DNA from: Allomeiothermus silvanus DSM 9946
Lineage (GTDB): Bacteria; Deinococcota; Deinococci; Deinococcales; Thermaceae
Assembly: GCF_000092125.1 (NCBI RefSeq)
Contig: NC_014212.1
Span: 1,198,001 to 1,262,000, forward strand
Reading direction: 5' to 3'
DNA: 64,000 bases
Of the stretch, positions 41,262-49,532 are shown piece after piece. The position numbers and the translations under genes were made by a program. Position 1 is the first letter of the stretch, and every line of letters begins with the position of its first letter. Below the pieces are notes generated by a model. That model was not told the origin of the DNA and ran no database searches. It saw only the letters and a program-made list of their open reading frames with translations.

Positions 41262-41933
41262 GTGCCGCCGAACCCATCCTGGCTACTCCTTAGCCCCACC
41301 CGCTTTGAGGCGGCTTTTCTCAAGGGCAAGCCCTTCACCTGGAAGGGCCGGGCCGGGCGAAGGGGGAAGGGATGGGTGTGGCTCGAGTCGGGCATCGGCA
41401 AAGCCAACACCGCCATGACCCTGGCTGCCTACGCCCAGCGGCACAAGGTCGAGCGGGCAGTGCTATTTGGGATCGCGGGCGCTTACGAGGAATCGGGGTT
41501 AGACCTGGGCGACGTGGCGCTGGCCTCCGAGGAAGTCCAGGCGGATTTGGGGGTCAAAGATGGCGGGATGAAGGGGATGGGGTTTCCCACGCTAACCGTA
41601 GAGGGCCCCCGGCACTTTCATAACCGGTTCCCGCTGGATAAAGCGCTCTCGTCCGATCTCGCCAAACGGCTGGACGTTCCGCTCAAACGCTTCCTCACCC
41701 GCGACCTAGTCTGCGAAACCCCTGCCGAAGCCCGTGCGCTCGCCAAAAAGTGGGAGGCCGACCTGGAGAACATGGAGGGAGCGGCCTTCGCCCAAGCCTG
41801 CTTGTGGCTGGGGATTCAGGGGGCGGAACTCCGCGCGGTGTCGAACTTGGCAGGCATCCGCGACAAGACCCAGTGGCGGGTTCGGCTGGCGGTGGAGGCG
41901 CTCGAGGCTCGGGTGCTCGAGCTTCTTACGTGA
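41262..41933 (+). CDS. mqnB: Futalosine hydrolase
   Basis: 223 residues with a likely GTG start at 41262. It is a nucleoside-phosphorylase-fold protein with FGIAGAYEESGLDLGDV, the Glu in ADLENMEGAAFAQAC and SNLAGIRDK near the end. MqnB releases hypoxanthine from futalosine in the alternative menaquinone route used by Thermus relatives. Lies 55 bp after the fusion gene. Confidence 0.88.
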   Translation: MPPNPSWLLLSPTRFEAAFLKGKPFTWKGRAGRRGKGWVWLESGIGKANTAMTLAAYAQRHKVERAVLFGIAGAYEESGLDLGDVALASEEVQADLGVKDGGMKGMGFPTLTVEGPRHFHNRFPLDKALSSDLAKRLDVPLKRFLTRDLVCETPAEARALAKKWEADLENMEGAAFAQACLWLGIQGAELRAVSNLAGIRDKTQWRVRLAVEALEARVLELLT

Positions 41934-41937
41934 AAAC

Positions 41938-41959
41938 CCCGCCCCTAATTTGGGGCGGG
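41938..41959. terminator. Bidirectional terminator between mqnB and the 43-aa ORF
   Basis: CCCGCCCC (41938-41945) pairs with GGGGCGGG (41952-41959) around TAATTT. On the minus strand it is followed by TTTTCACG, so it best serves the minus-strand small ORF; it also follows mqnB. Confidence 0.75.
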
Positions 41960-41967
41960 TAGGCCAT

Positions 41968-42099
41968 TCAGCTTTCCTCGTTATCGGAACCATCACCGAT
42001 CGGCTTGGCTCCTGTACCAAAAGGCCGACCACGTTGGGCTTCTCCCTCGTCTTTGGGTTGCTCTTGCTCTTCACGCTCGTCTTGATCCTCGGGATCCAT
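41968..42099 (-). CDS. 43-residue acidic protein, unknown
   Basis: ATG 42099 stands 5 nt after AAGGAGA, an excellent ribosome binding site. The product (MDPEDQDEREEQEQPKDEG..., ending in SDNEES) is very acidic and likely disordered. A terminator follows its stop immediately. Gene signals on both sides support it despite its size. It resembles other small acidic proteins in Thermus-group genomes only in composition; the function is unknown. Confidence 0.6.
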   Translation of the reverse strand: MDPEDQDEREEQEQPKDEGEAQRGRPFGTGAKPIGDGSDNEES

Positions 42100-42390
42100 G
42101 GGGGTCTCCTTTCGAAATTACCGGGTCCGACAAATTCAGCTCAAAAGAACTTCCAGAAATCCAAACGCTAAAAAGCGACCGATACCACGGCCTCGGTCTT
42201 TCTTCGGGTTTGGTCTACAAAATATGATACCACACCTAACCCAGAGCCCGTATAGCAGTGACTGGATACTCCAAGATCCCCTTGCGGAAGCGGGGGTAGA
42301 CCGTGGGCCAGTGAGGTAGATCCTGGGTCATAGCCCGCCCATCCTGCAAGAATACTGGGCTTTTACCCACCCTCTAAGCCGTATAAGGCG
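42100..42390 (-). promoter_or_regulatory. Intergenic region with long leader of the 43-aa ORF
   Basis: A TATCAT on the minus strand (42229-42224) is a possible -10, giving a leader of about 120 nt. Within it GACCGA and TCGGTC (42178-42199) form a hairpin that could terminate on either strand. The part beyond 42240 to the CoA-transferase stop shows nothing I can support. Confidence 0.3.
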
Positions 42391-43752
42391 TTAGGCGGTC
42401 GTGGATCCTGGGTAGCTTTTGGGGAACAGGCCCCGTTCGAAGGCGGCCTTGGCAAGCTCCTCGCGGAAGTTAGGATGGGCGATCTCGATAAGCGCCTGGG
42501 CCCGCTCCCGCAGGGACTTACCGAAGAGTTCAGCTACCCCGTACTCGGTCACCACGTAGTGCACGTCGGCGCGGGTGGTCACCACCCCGGCCCCAGGCTT
42601 GAGTAGCGGGACGATCCGCGAGAGCGTCCCCTGTTTGCTCGTGGAAGGAAGCGCGATGATCGGCTTGCCTCCGTTGCTGGCCGCCGCACCCCGGATGAAA
42701 TCGAGCTGCCCGCCGAAGCCGGAGTAGATTCGCGTCCCGATGGAGTCCGCACAGACCTGCCCGGTGAGGTCTACTTCCAAGGCCGAGTTGATGGCGATCA
42801 TCTTATCATTACGGGCCACGTTGAAGGGGTTGTTGACCCAGTCGGCGGGGCGCATCTCGAAAAGCGGGTTGTTGTGCACGAAGCGGTACAGCCGCTCGGA
42901 GCCCAGCACGAAAGTTCCCACCACCTTGCCCGGCAGCAGGGTCTTTTTGATCCCTGTCACCAACCCGCGCTCGAGCGCTTCCATCACCCCGTCGGAGATC
43001 ATCTCGGTGTGGATGCCCAGATCTTGGCGGCCCTGGAGGTTGGCCAGCACCGCGTCGGGGATGGCCCCGATACCCATCTGGAGGGTGCAGCCGTCGTCAA
43101 TTAGGTCAGCCACGTACTTGCCGATTTGGGCTTCGACCTCGCCGAAGGGGTCACGCGGCAAGATGGGCAGGGGCATATCCACTTCCACGAAGGCCGCGAA
43201 CTTCGAGACATGGATGAAGGTATCCCCTAGGGTGCGAGGCATCTGCGGATTGACTAAGGCGATGACTTTCCTGGCGCTCTCGACGGCTGCTTTAGCGGCG
43301 ATGATCTCCACCCCCAGGCTTACGAAGCCAAACTCGTCAGGCGGCGATACCTGCACCAGTGCGAAATCCAGTGGCAGCACACCGCGCTTGAACAGCCAGG
43401 GGACTTGGTGCAAGGAGATCGGCACGTAATCCGCCCGGCCCGTGTTCACCGCCTCTCGGTCAGCAGGGCCGACGAAGAGTGAGCGGCGGCGAAAGTGGCC
43501 TTCCATCTCGGGGGCCAAAAAGGGGTCCGGCCCGAGCTGAAGTACGTGGACTAGCTCAACGTTTTGTAGCTCGTCCTTGCGGGCCGCCAAGGCTTCCAAA
43601 AGCGGGGTGGGGGTGGCGGCGTTCCCGGAGACAAAGACCCTCGAGTTGCTTTGGATGAACTCGGCAGCGGTCTCGAGGCTGACTAGTTTGGAGCGATATA
43701 GCTGGCTGACCTCACTTTGCCGGAGAGCTTTCCCGGTACGGGTAGCGTTCAT
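42391..43752 (-). CDS. Acetyl-CoA hydrolase/CoA-transferase family protein
   Basis: 453 residues, ATG start with TCTAAT 6 nt upstream (leaderless). It shows the family's GNAATPTPLLEAL, GCTLQMGIGAIPDAV and catalytic-Glu block GIHTEMISDGV, plus the C-terminal GGQLDFIRGAAASNGGKPI and VVTEYGVAELFGKSL. Closest kinds are 4-hydroxybutyrate or acetate CoA-transferases, which move CoA between acids through a glutamyl-CoA intermediate. No pathway partner is adjacent. Confidence 0.88.
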   Translation of the reverse strand: MNATRTGKALRQSEVSQLYRSKLVSLETAAEFIQSNSRVFVSGNAATPTPLLEALAARKDELQNVELVHVLQLGPDPFLAPEMEGHFRRRSLFVGPADREAVNTGRADYVPISLHQVPWLFKRGVLPLDFALVQVSPPDEFGFVSLGVEIIAAKAAVESARKVIALVNPQMPRTLGDTFIHVSKFAAFVEVDMPLPILPRDPFGEVEAQIGKYVADLIDDGCTLQMGIGAIPDAVLANLQGRQDLGIHTEMISDGVMEALERGLVTGIKKTLLPGKVVGTFVLGSERLYRFVHNNPLFEMRPADWVNNPFNVARNDKMIAINSALEVDLTGQVCADSIGTRIYSGFGGQLDFIRGAAASNGGKPIIALPSTSKQGTLSRIVPLLKPGAGVVTTRADVHYVVTEYGVAELFGKSLRERAQALIEIAHPNFREELAKAAFERGLFPKSYPGSTTA

Positions 43753-43758
43753 AGTCTT

Positions 43759-43764
43759 ATTAGA
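43759..43764 (-). promoter_or_regulatory. -10 element of leaderless CoA-transferase gene
   Basis: TCTAAT on the minus strand ends 6 nt before ATG 43752. Confidence 0.45.
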
Positions 43765-43816
43765 CCCTCATTCTAAGCGGCAAATGTCCCAGCGAAAAAG
43801 AACACCCTACGTTCAA

Positions 43817-44829
43817 ACTGATTTTACGCAGTCAGGCTGCGAACTCCAGCAAAGGGGATAAATCAGGGGGTATAGTGCCAGAGATGAGGTTACGACGGTA
43901 TTGGTAGAAGGTCATCTTGTGATTGGATCGTGAGCGGTGAAACTCGATCAGCGCGTAGCTAAGAAAGCCCAGGGCTAGATGTGCAGCGAGTTTCTCGCGT
44001 TTGTGGTGGCGATGCCCCTGCCAGCCGAGTTCGAAGTTGAAGGCCTCGAAAGGCTTCCTCGATGTTGGGGCGGATGCGATAGATGCTTGGGGAGCTCTGT
44101 TGCGTTGGTGCAGAGGTAGAAGTTACCCCTGCGGAGTACCTTGACCAAGAAGCCTAGACCTTTGAGTCTGCCCTCTTTGACCCAGAAAGGCGATCCATGG
44201 TGTTTGCGCTGGCGACCGTCCAGCAATCGGTTCTTGCGTAGTCTGGTGACCACCCGAGTCCATGAATCTTTCTCAACAGCTCCTTGGAGGCGTACCCTGC
44301 ATCAAACAGCACGTACTCGGGTTTGAACCCTTGCTCCACCGCCCACAACAGCAGTTCCATGGCCAGAGTGTGTTTGTTTCGCCCTTCACCTTCATCACTC
44401 CAACACCCCCGAAAGGCCAGCGGCAGACGAATCCATCCATTCGTCCACAGCAGCACCACCACACAGAAACCCCACACATACTGCCCTGTGGAAGTGTCCA
44501 TAACCTTAGGTAAATCCAGTAGCCCCCGTTGCCAGCAGGCAATCACCACGTCATCCAAGATCAGATAGCCCTTCCCTAACCCTCCTAACCGCTTCAACAA
44601 GGCCAAACAGCACGTGAAATACCGCTCCAGCTCCACCTCCAAAGCTCGATAAATGCTGTCATGGGCATATTTACATCCCTCTGCTATCCCCCAGCAGCTT
44701 CGGGTATCCGCAGCTTTCATCATTGCTTCAACAGCCTTTACCATCGGGCGTGGTAGATTCATATCGGGCCTCCTGTGTCCACAGGAAGCCCTATTTTATG
44801 CCCTATAAACTCAACCGCGTAAAATCAGT
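43817..44829 (-). mobile_element. Decayed insertion sequence (about 1.0 kb)
   Basis: Inverted ends match at 15 of 16: ACTGATTTTACGCAGT (43817-43832) and the complement of ACTGATTTTACGCGGT (44814-44829). No clear target duplication. It contains a transposase broken by several frameshifts and is unrelated in sequence to the other IS in the window. Confidence 0.75.
43832..44762 (-). pseudogene. Frameshifted DDE transposase
   Basis: The first ~165 codons from ATG 44762 are intact (LILDDVVIACWQRG with first Asp, YVLFDAGYAS with second Asp). The frame then shifts near 44250, continues as VTRLRKNRLLDGRQRKHHG, shifts again near 44100 and 44030, and shows IRPNIEEAFRGL and GHRHHKREKLAAHLALGFL, the region of the catalytic Glu. 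At least three lesions make it non-functional. Confidence 0.8.
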
Positions 44830-44997
44830 ACCTTGGTTTCAAACCTTAAAGCCCGTGTGGATCGGCTCGAGATTCCTGTAACGCCGGATTAACGCCGACC
44901 CTGGTACGGTGACCTTGCCGCGGTTGTGTTGTTAGGAAGAGCGATACAGCGCTTGAGAAGGGACCGGTGAAGGTACACCTGCAAGGTACACCAGATT

Positions 44998-45189
44998 ATG
45001 CGTCCAAAGCCGGTGGTACTCATTGTGCGGTTGTGGCAGGTGGAGGATAAACTGCGGGCTTCGGTGCGGCCCGCGCATGGGGGCGTGACCCGCTATTTCA
45101 AGGATATGGCCTCGTTATGCGCTTACTTGGTCGAGGCTCAGCGGGTTGGGGCGGAGGTCAAACCATTGGACGCCCAGGGCTTGAAGTAG
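44998..45189 (+). CDS. 63-residue hypothetical protein
   Basis: ATG 44998 follows TACACC by 5 nt, suggesting a leaderless start; the hexamer lies in a short direct repeat GGTACACC. The product (RPKPVVLIVRLWQVEDKLRASVRP...) is basic and amphipathic, with a beta-beta-alpha look and no recognised family. Its 3' end overlaps the convergent DUF502 gene by 32 bases. The 168 bp before it, up to the decayed IS, show nothing else. Confidence 0.5.
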   Translation: MRPKPVVLIVRLWQVEDKLRASVRPAHGGVTRYFKDMASLCAYLVEAQRVGAEVKPLDAQGLK

Positions 45190-45808
45190 CTTTGAGCTGG
45201 TGGGCTTTTTCGGGGGGAAGAATAAACCCCCCTGATACTACGTACTTAAGAGCGTCCTCGATGCTGATCTCGAGCGGGATCACGTCCTCGGTGGGTACGA
45301 TGATGGCCATGCCCGAAGCCGGAACCGGGCTGGTGGGCACCAGCACCACGGTGAAGCCCTCGGGCAGCGGGGGTAGCCTGTAGCCCACGTTGGGGTTGGC
45401 CACGAAACACAGCGTGTACAGCCCCTTGCGGGGATACTCGATGAGGGCAGCCCGTTGAAACTGCACCTCAGGCTGGCCCAGGAGGGTTTGGGAGATTTGC
45501 TGTACAGCGTTGTAGACCTCCCGCACCAGCGGGATGGACTTCATGCTGCGATCAATCACCCCGATCAGTACCCGCCCCACATAATTCCCCGCCAAGAGCC
45601 CAATCACCAAGATCAAAAGCAGGGCAACCAGGATCCCCAGGACGGGTAGCAGCGGCAAGAGCCAGCCGGAGGGTTGGATCCGGATGAACTCGAGCAACCG
45701 GGTGATAATCCCCGCCGAGGAGTTGTAGACCCATACTAATACGTAAATGGTGACCGCCAGCGGCAGCAGGGCCAGTAATCCGGTGACGAGATAGCGCTGG
45801 AGTTTCAC
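45158..45808 (-). CDS. DUF502 membrane protein
   Basis: 216 residues from GTG 45808. Two N-terminal membrane segments (about 5-28 and 48-75) precede the conserved SIPLVREVYNAVQQI and LIEYPRKGLYTLCFV blocks and the VPTSPVPASGMAIIVP motif that define DUF502. Function is unknown; it is a widespread inner-membrane protein. TAAGAT lies 6 nt before the GTG, indicating a leaderless message. Confidence 0.9.
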   Translation of the reverse strand: MKLQRYLVTGLLALLPLAVTIYVLVWVYNSSAGIITRLLEFIRIQPSGWLLPLLPVLGILVALLLILVIGLLAGNYVGRVLIGVIDRSMKSIPLVREVYNAVQQISQTLLGQPEVQFQRAALIEYPRKGLYTLCFVANPNVGYRLPPLPEGFTVVLVPTSPVPASGMAIIVPTEDVIPLEISIEDALKYVVSGGFILPPEKAHQLKATSSPGRPMV

Positions 45809-45814
45809 AGCAAC

Positions 45815-45820
45815 ATCTTA
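45815..45820 (-). promoter_or_regulatory. -10 element of leaderless DUF502 gene
   Basis: TAAGAT on the minus strand ends 6 nt before GTG 45808. Confidence 0.5.
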
Positions 45821-45975
45821 GAGGCTAACTGCCAACAGCTAGAGAGAAAGCTTTGGCTGTTCGCCGTCTGCGGCTTTTACTTCACCTCGAGCGCGAATAC
45901 CCAATTGCTCACTTGGCGCAGCACCAGCCGCAGTGTGTCGTTAGCCCGGCGGATACGCAGTTCTTCCAGGGCTGG

Positions 45976-47368
45976 GAGGTTCCGTCAATAGGTGTGTAAA
46001 CCTGCTCAGGCAGCGACCTCCTCCTGGGTGACCTCGATGCCGTCCTCGTAGCGCACCCCGGCGTGGACCTTGGCCAGCAACTCCGGGGCATTCAACCGCC
46101 GGAACCTCTTTTGGGCCACCATCAGCATCTTCCAGATCACTGCCGTGGCCCGTTCCACCTTCTTGAACCGCTTGGCCGCATCCGTCCGCAGCCGCAGTGC
46201 GGCGAAGGGCGATTCGATCACGTTCGTGGTCCGCAGGTGGCGCCAGTGCTCCTTGGGGTACCGGTAGAAGGTCACCATCCGCTCCCAGTCCCGCCCCAGC
46301 GTCTGCGCCGCCTTGCCGTAGCCGTGCCGGTGACACCAGGCCTCGAACTCCTTGCCCTTCCGTTCCGCCTCCGCCCGGGTCGGCGCGTAGGCGATGGCCC
46401 CCAGCATGGGCTTGGCCACGGCCTGCTGGTGGCGCGGCAACTGCTCCAGCACATTGAGCACCTTGTGGTTCCAGCACCGCTGCTCGTCGGCCTCCGGCCA
46501 CACGTTGCGCAGTGCCCCCCAGATCCCCAGGTGCCCGTCCCCGATCACCAGCCGCGGCGCGTTCATCCCCCGCTCCCGCAGGTCCCGCAGCACTTCCGAC
46601 CAGCTCTCCACCGACTCCCGGTACCCGGGTACGACCGCCACCACCACCTTGCGGCCATCCGACAAGGCGGCGATGGCCACCAAGAGCGCCGCCCGCTCGC
46701 GCTCCAAGCCCGCCTTCACGTACACCCCGTCCACCCACAGGTAGACCACCGCCCGGTCGTCCAGCCGCTGCGTGCGCCAGGCCTCCCACTCCGCCTGCCA
46801 CCGCTCCTTCAGGCGGGCTACCGTCCGGGCCGAAAGCGCCGCCTCCTCTCCGAGCAGCCCCCGCAGGGCCAGGTCGAAGTCGCCCTCGGCCAGCCCGTGC
46901 AGGTACAGCTCGGGCAACAGCTCCGAGACCTCCCTCGTGCGCCGGGCGAACAGGGGGAGAATCCGGCTCTCGAACCGCTCCTCCACCCCCCGGACCCGGG
47001 GCCGCCGCACCTCGATGGTGCCCATGGAGGTCGTCAGCTTCCGCGGCTTGCCGTAGCCGTTGCGGTAACCGCACGCATCGACGGCCGCCCGCCTCTCATA
47101 CCGGGCACGGCCCAGAAATTCCGTCACTTCCTCCTCCAGCAGCCCCTGCATCAACTCCCGGATCTTCCCCCTCAGCCAATCCCGCAACGTCTCCCAGGTG
47201 GGAGATGACGAACGGGCCTCAAGGTGTTCGCCTATCGGCGAAGCAGCCACTTTGGTACGCTTCCCCATGGCGGTGTGCCTCCTCCCTCGGGCTTCAAGCC
47301 CTCACTTTTTTGCCAGGAGGAAGGATACACCGCCCTCAGCGTATTTCCACACCCCTTGATGGTATCTC
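45976..47368 (-). mobile_element. IS256-family element, copy 2 (1393 bp)
   Basis: Same length and ends as copy 1, inverted relative to it. Nine-base target duplication CAGGGCTGG at 45967-45975 and 47369-47377. It interrupts the lipoprotein gene. The two copies in opposite orientation about 8.5 kb apart could support inversion of the intervening rpmI-to-DUF502 segment. Confidence 0.95.
46006..47268 (-). CDS. IS256-family transposase, copy 2
   Basis: 420 residues, no difference from copy 1 seen in the translated sequence. All DDE residues and the RCWNHK motif are intact, so this copy could supply transposase for both elements. Confidence 0.96.
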   Translation of the reverse strand: MGKRTKVAASPIGEHLEARSSSPTWETLRDWLRGKIRELMQGLLEEEVTEFLGRARYERRAAVDACGYRNGYGKPRKLTTSMGTIEVRRPRVRGVEERFESRILPLFARRTREVSELLPELYLHGLAEGDFDLALRGLLGEEAALSARTVARLKERWQAEWEAWRTQRLDDRAVVYLWVDGVYVKAGLERERAALLVAIAALSDGRKVVVAVVPGYRESVESWSEVLRDLRERGMNAPRLVIGDGHLGIWGALRNVWPEADEQRCWNHKVLNVLEQLPRHQQAVAKPMLGAIAYAPTRAEAERKGKEFEAWCHRHGYGKAAQTLGRDWERMVTFYRYPKEHWRHLRTTNVIESPFAALRLRTDAAKRFKKVERATAVIWKMLMVAQKRFRRLNAPELLAKVHAGVRYEDGIEVTQEEVAA

Positions 47369-47689
47369 CAGGGCTGGGGTAGGCTGGTAACGCCCATCTA
47401 GTATTTGCCACCCCCCCACCCGGAGCTGATCCCGCAGGTATTGGCGCAACTCCTCGAAGGAGGCCTCACTTTGAAAACGACTCTCGCTTTGCCGCCCGGC
47501 ATAGCGCTGCGAGAGCAGGGTACTGCCAGGATAGGCGGCCAGGGGCAGATAGCTCGAGAGCAGAGGAACTCCTGCGCTGTTGCGCACCACCAAAAGACCG
47601 GTCGCTACCACGACGCCTGCTTGGGAGGTCGTCTGCTGGGGCGCACAGGCCGCGAGTAAGATCAATAGCCACAACCAGCGCACCCGCTT

Positions 47690-47695
47690 AGTGTA
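47690..47695 (-). promoter_or_regulatory. -10 element of split lipoprotein gene
   Basis: TACACT on the minus strand ends 6 nt before GTG 47683. Confidence 0.45.
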
Positions 47696-47765
47696 CAGGG
47701 CCGAGCCCAGCAGCATTTTGAGGTTATGCACAAGAGGGGATGAAGGGCTTCTCATCCGGTGATGC

Positions 47766-47771
47766 TAGATT
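47766..47771 (+). promoter_or_regulatory. -10 element of leaderless DUF456 gene
   Basis: TAGATT ends 7 nt before GTG 47779. Confidence 0.45.
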
Positions 47772-47778
47772 GGGCGGC

Positions 47779-48258
47779 GTGAACCCCTTGGCTGATTGGC
47801 TCTTCGTAGTCTTGTGGTTGGTGGGGGTACTTGGGACTTTTATTCCGATCCTCCCAGCGACCCTTATCATCTTGGGGGCAGCCCTCCTCCACGAGTTGCT
47901 GGTGGGATTCTCCGAACTTTCTCGGGGGGTGTGGATCGGGTTGGTGGGGCTTACGGCCCTGGTTTTCCTGGTGGACAACCTAGCCGGGCTCTTGGGGGCG
48001 CGACGCTACGGAGCTTCTCGAGCCGGGGTTTGGGGTGCATTTTTCGGGGGGCTGCTGGGGATTTTCATCCTCCCCCCGCTGGGGCTTTTTGTGATGCCTT
48101 TTGTGGGAGCCTGGGTGGGTGAGGTGGTGGCAGGGCGGCCTATGGAAGCCGCGCTTCAGGCTGCCTGGGGTACGGTGGTGGGGATGTTTGCCGGGATGCT
48201 GGGGAAGTTCCTGATCCATGTGGCCATGGGCATCCTGGTGTTGCGGGCCATCTTTTAG
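47779..48258 (+). CDS. DUF456 membrane protein
   Basis: 159 residues from GTG 47779; the frame extends upstream but the -10 element fixes this start. It has several membrane segments with glycine-rich helices (GVLGTFIPILPATLIILGAALLH, then RRYGASRAGVWGAFFGG) typical of DUF456, a family of unknown function. Its TAG stop overlaps a GTG codon before the next gene, and a four-gene run to glmU follows. Confidence 0.88.
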   Translation: MNPLADWLFVVLWLVGVLGTFIPILPATLIILGAALLHELLVGFSELSRGVWIGLVGLTALVFLVDNLAGLLGARRYGASRAGVWGAFFGGLLGIFILPPLGLFVMPFVGAWVGEVVAGRPMEAALQAAWGTVVGMFAGMLGKFLIHVAMGILVLRAIF

Positions 48259-48269
48259 TGGGGGTTGGA

Positions 48270-48548
48270 ATGTCGGACAAACTCGATATTCATAGCGATA
48301 GCCGGGCAGAGAGCTGCATGGGCTACGTGCTGGTCTCCCGCCGGGGCTGTCACCTCTGTGAGGATGCCGAACAAGCCCTCAAAGCAGCCTCATTGCCCTA
48401 CCACTGGCGGGACGTAGATGCCGATCCAGACTTGCGCGGCTATACTTTTCGGGTTCCCGTGTTGCTGCATGGGGGAAAAGTGGTTTTAGAAGGATGGATC
48501 ACCCACGATAAACTGATGAGAGCGTTGAACCGGATAGAGGAGTGTTGA
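48270..48548 (+). CDS. Glutaredoxin-like (DUF836) thioredoxin-fold protein
   Basis: 92 residues from ATG 48270, with GGGGGTTGGA upstream; GTG 48258 is an alternative. The redox motif C27-H-L-C30 in [14 protein letters not shown] and the cis-Pro segment [10 protein letters not shown] fit a thioredoxin fold. It probably acts in thiol redox control; the partner is unknown. It is 1 bp from lgt. Confidence 0.85.
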   Translation: MSDKLDIHSDSRAESCMGYVLVSRRGCHLCEDAEQALKAASLPYHWRDVDADPDLRGYTFRVPVLLHGGKVVLEGWITHDKLMRALNRIEEC

Positions 48549-48549
48549 T

Positions 48550-49467
48550 ATGGACCCTACCATGATCGAAATCGGGCCGTTCCGTATAGCCTGGTACGGC
48601 TTCTTCCTGACAGTGGCGATATTTGCCGGCTTCGAGGTCGCCAAGCGCATCCTTAAGCGCTGGAGCTTCGACCCCAACCAATTTGAGCAGGCCGCTTTCT
48701 GGGCGGTGGTATGGGGGGTAGTTGGGGCTCGGATAGGCTATGTCATCACCAGCCCGGGCGAGTTCGTGCGCAACCCGGTAGAGGCCCTGTATATCTGGCA
48801 TGGCGGGCTCTCCTTTCACGGGGCTATCATCGGCGGGGTGCTAGTCTTCTACTACTATTACCGTCGCTACGGTTACCCCATAATGGCTTATCTGGACGCG
48901 TCCATGCCGGGGGTAGCGATTGGTATCATGGCCGGGCGGCTGGGAAATTTCATGAACGGCTCCGACACGGTGGGCCGCTTGACCAACCTCCCCATCGGCT
49001 TCACCTGGCCGCAGAGCGCTACTGGTTTTCCCGGAATTTGCAAATCCACCAATGACTTGGCCTTTGGCGGCTGTCTGGGCGAGATCGTGCGGGGGCCGGT
49101 GCACCTCACCCAGATCTATGGACTCTTGATCGGATTAGTACTTCTCTTTCTGGCGTTTTACTGGATCCGCCAGAACCGGCCTTTGGGCTATGTGTTCTGG
49201 CAGTTCGTGTTGTGGTATAGCGTGCTCCGCTCGGTGTTCGAGGAGACTTTCCGGCTCAACCCCCTGTGGTGGCGGGTCTACGAAAATGACCAAATCGGTA
49301 TTGGGTTCTTCACCGCAACCCAGCTTATCTCTATCCCGCTCGTCATCCTGGCGATCATCATGCTCCGTCGCTTGCCCAAGGGCGAGCGCCAGCCTGCTTC
49401 GGTGGCGACCCCGGCAGTTCCAGCCACCAAGCCGAATGCCCAGGCTAAGCCGAAGCGGAAGGGGTAG
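48550..49467 (+). CDS. lgt: Prolipoprotein diacylglyceryl transferase
   Basis: 305 residues, ATG start. It is a seven-helix membrane enzyme that adds diacylglycerol to the lipobox Cys. The Lgt signature [15 protein letters not shown] and essential HGG block ([16 protein letters not shown]) are visible, as is the periplasmic-side Arg/Glu region ([11 protein letters not shown]). A Pro/Ala/Lys-rich tail ends the protein. It belongs with DUF456 and the thioredoxin-fold gene in one run. Confidence 0.95.
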   Translation: MDPTMIEIGPFRIAWYGFFLTVAIFAGFEVAKRILKRWSFDPNQFEQAAFWAVVWGVVGARIGYVITSPGEFVRNPVEALYIWHGGLSFHGAIIGGVLVFYYYYRRYGYPIMAYLDASMPGVAIGIMAGRLGNFMNGSDTVGRLTNLPIGFTWPQSATGFPGICKSTNDLAFGGCLGEIVRGPVHLTQIYGLLIGLVLLFLAFYWIRQNRPLGYVFWQFVLWYSVLRSVFEETFRLNPLWWRVYENDQIGIGFFTATQLISIPLVILAIIMLRRLPKGERQPASVATPAVPATKPNAQAKPKRKG

Positions 49468-49520
49468 CTGAGGCGCTAGCATATTAAACTTCCCGCACTC
49501 AGTAGGGGTAGACTGAGCTT

Positions 49521-49526
49521 TTAGAT
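49521..49526 (+). promoter_or_regulatory. -10 element of leaderless glmU
   Basis: TTAGAT ends 6 nt before ATG 49533, selecting the second of two in-frame ATG codons. Confidence 0.45.
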
Positions 49527-49532
49527 ATGGGT

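Larger units (their letters stand above)
45877..47683 (-). pseudogene. Lipoprotein gene split by IS256 copy 2
   Basis: The 5' part (from GTG 47683) encodes a lipoprotein signal, RWLWLLILLAACAPQ with the lipobox Cys, and about 100 further residues to QPTPALE. After the IS and one copy of the 9-bp duplication the frame resumes exactly as ELRIRRANDTLRLVLRQ and stops at 45877. The restored protein is about 135 residues, a periplasmic-side lipoprotein of unknown function. TACACT 6 nt before the GTG gives a leaderless promoter. The IS truncates the product and adds a few foreign residues. Confidence 0.8.
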
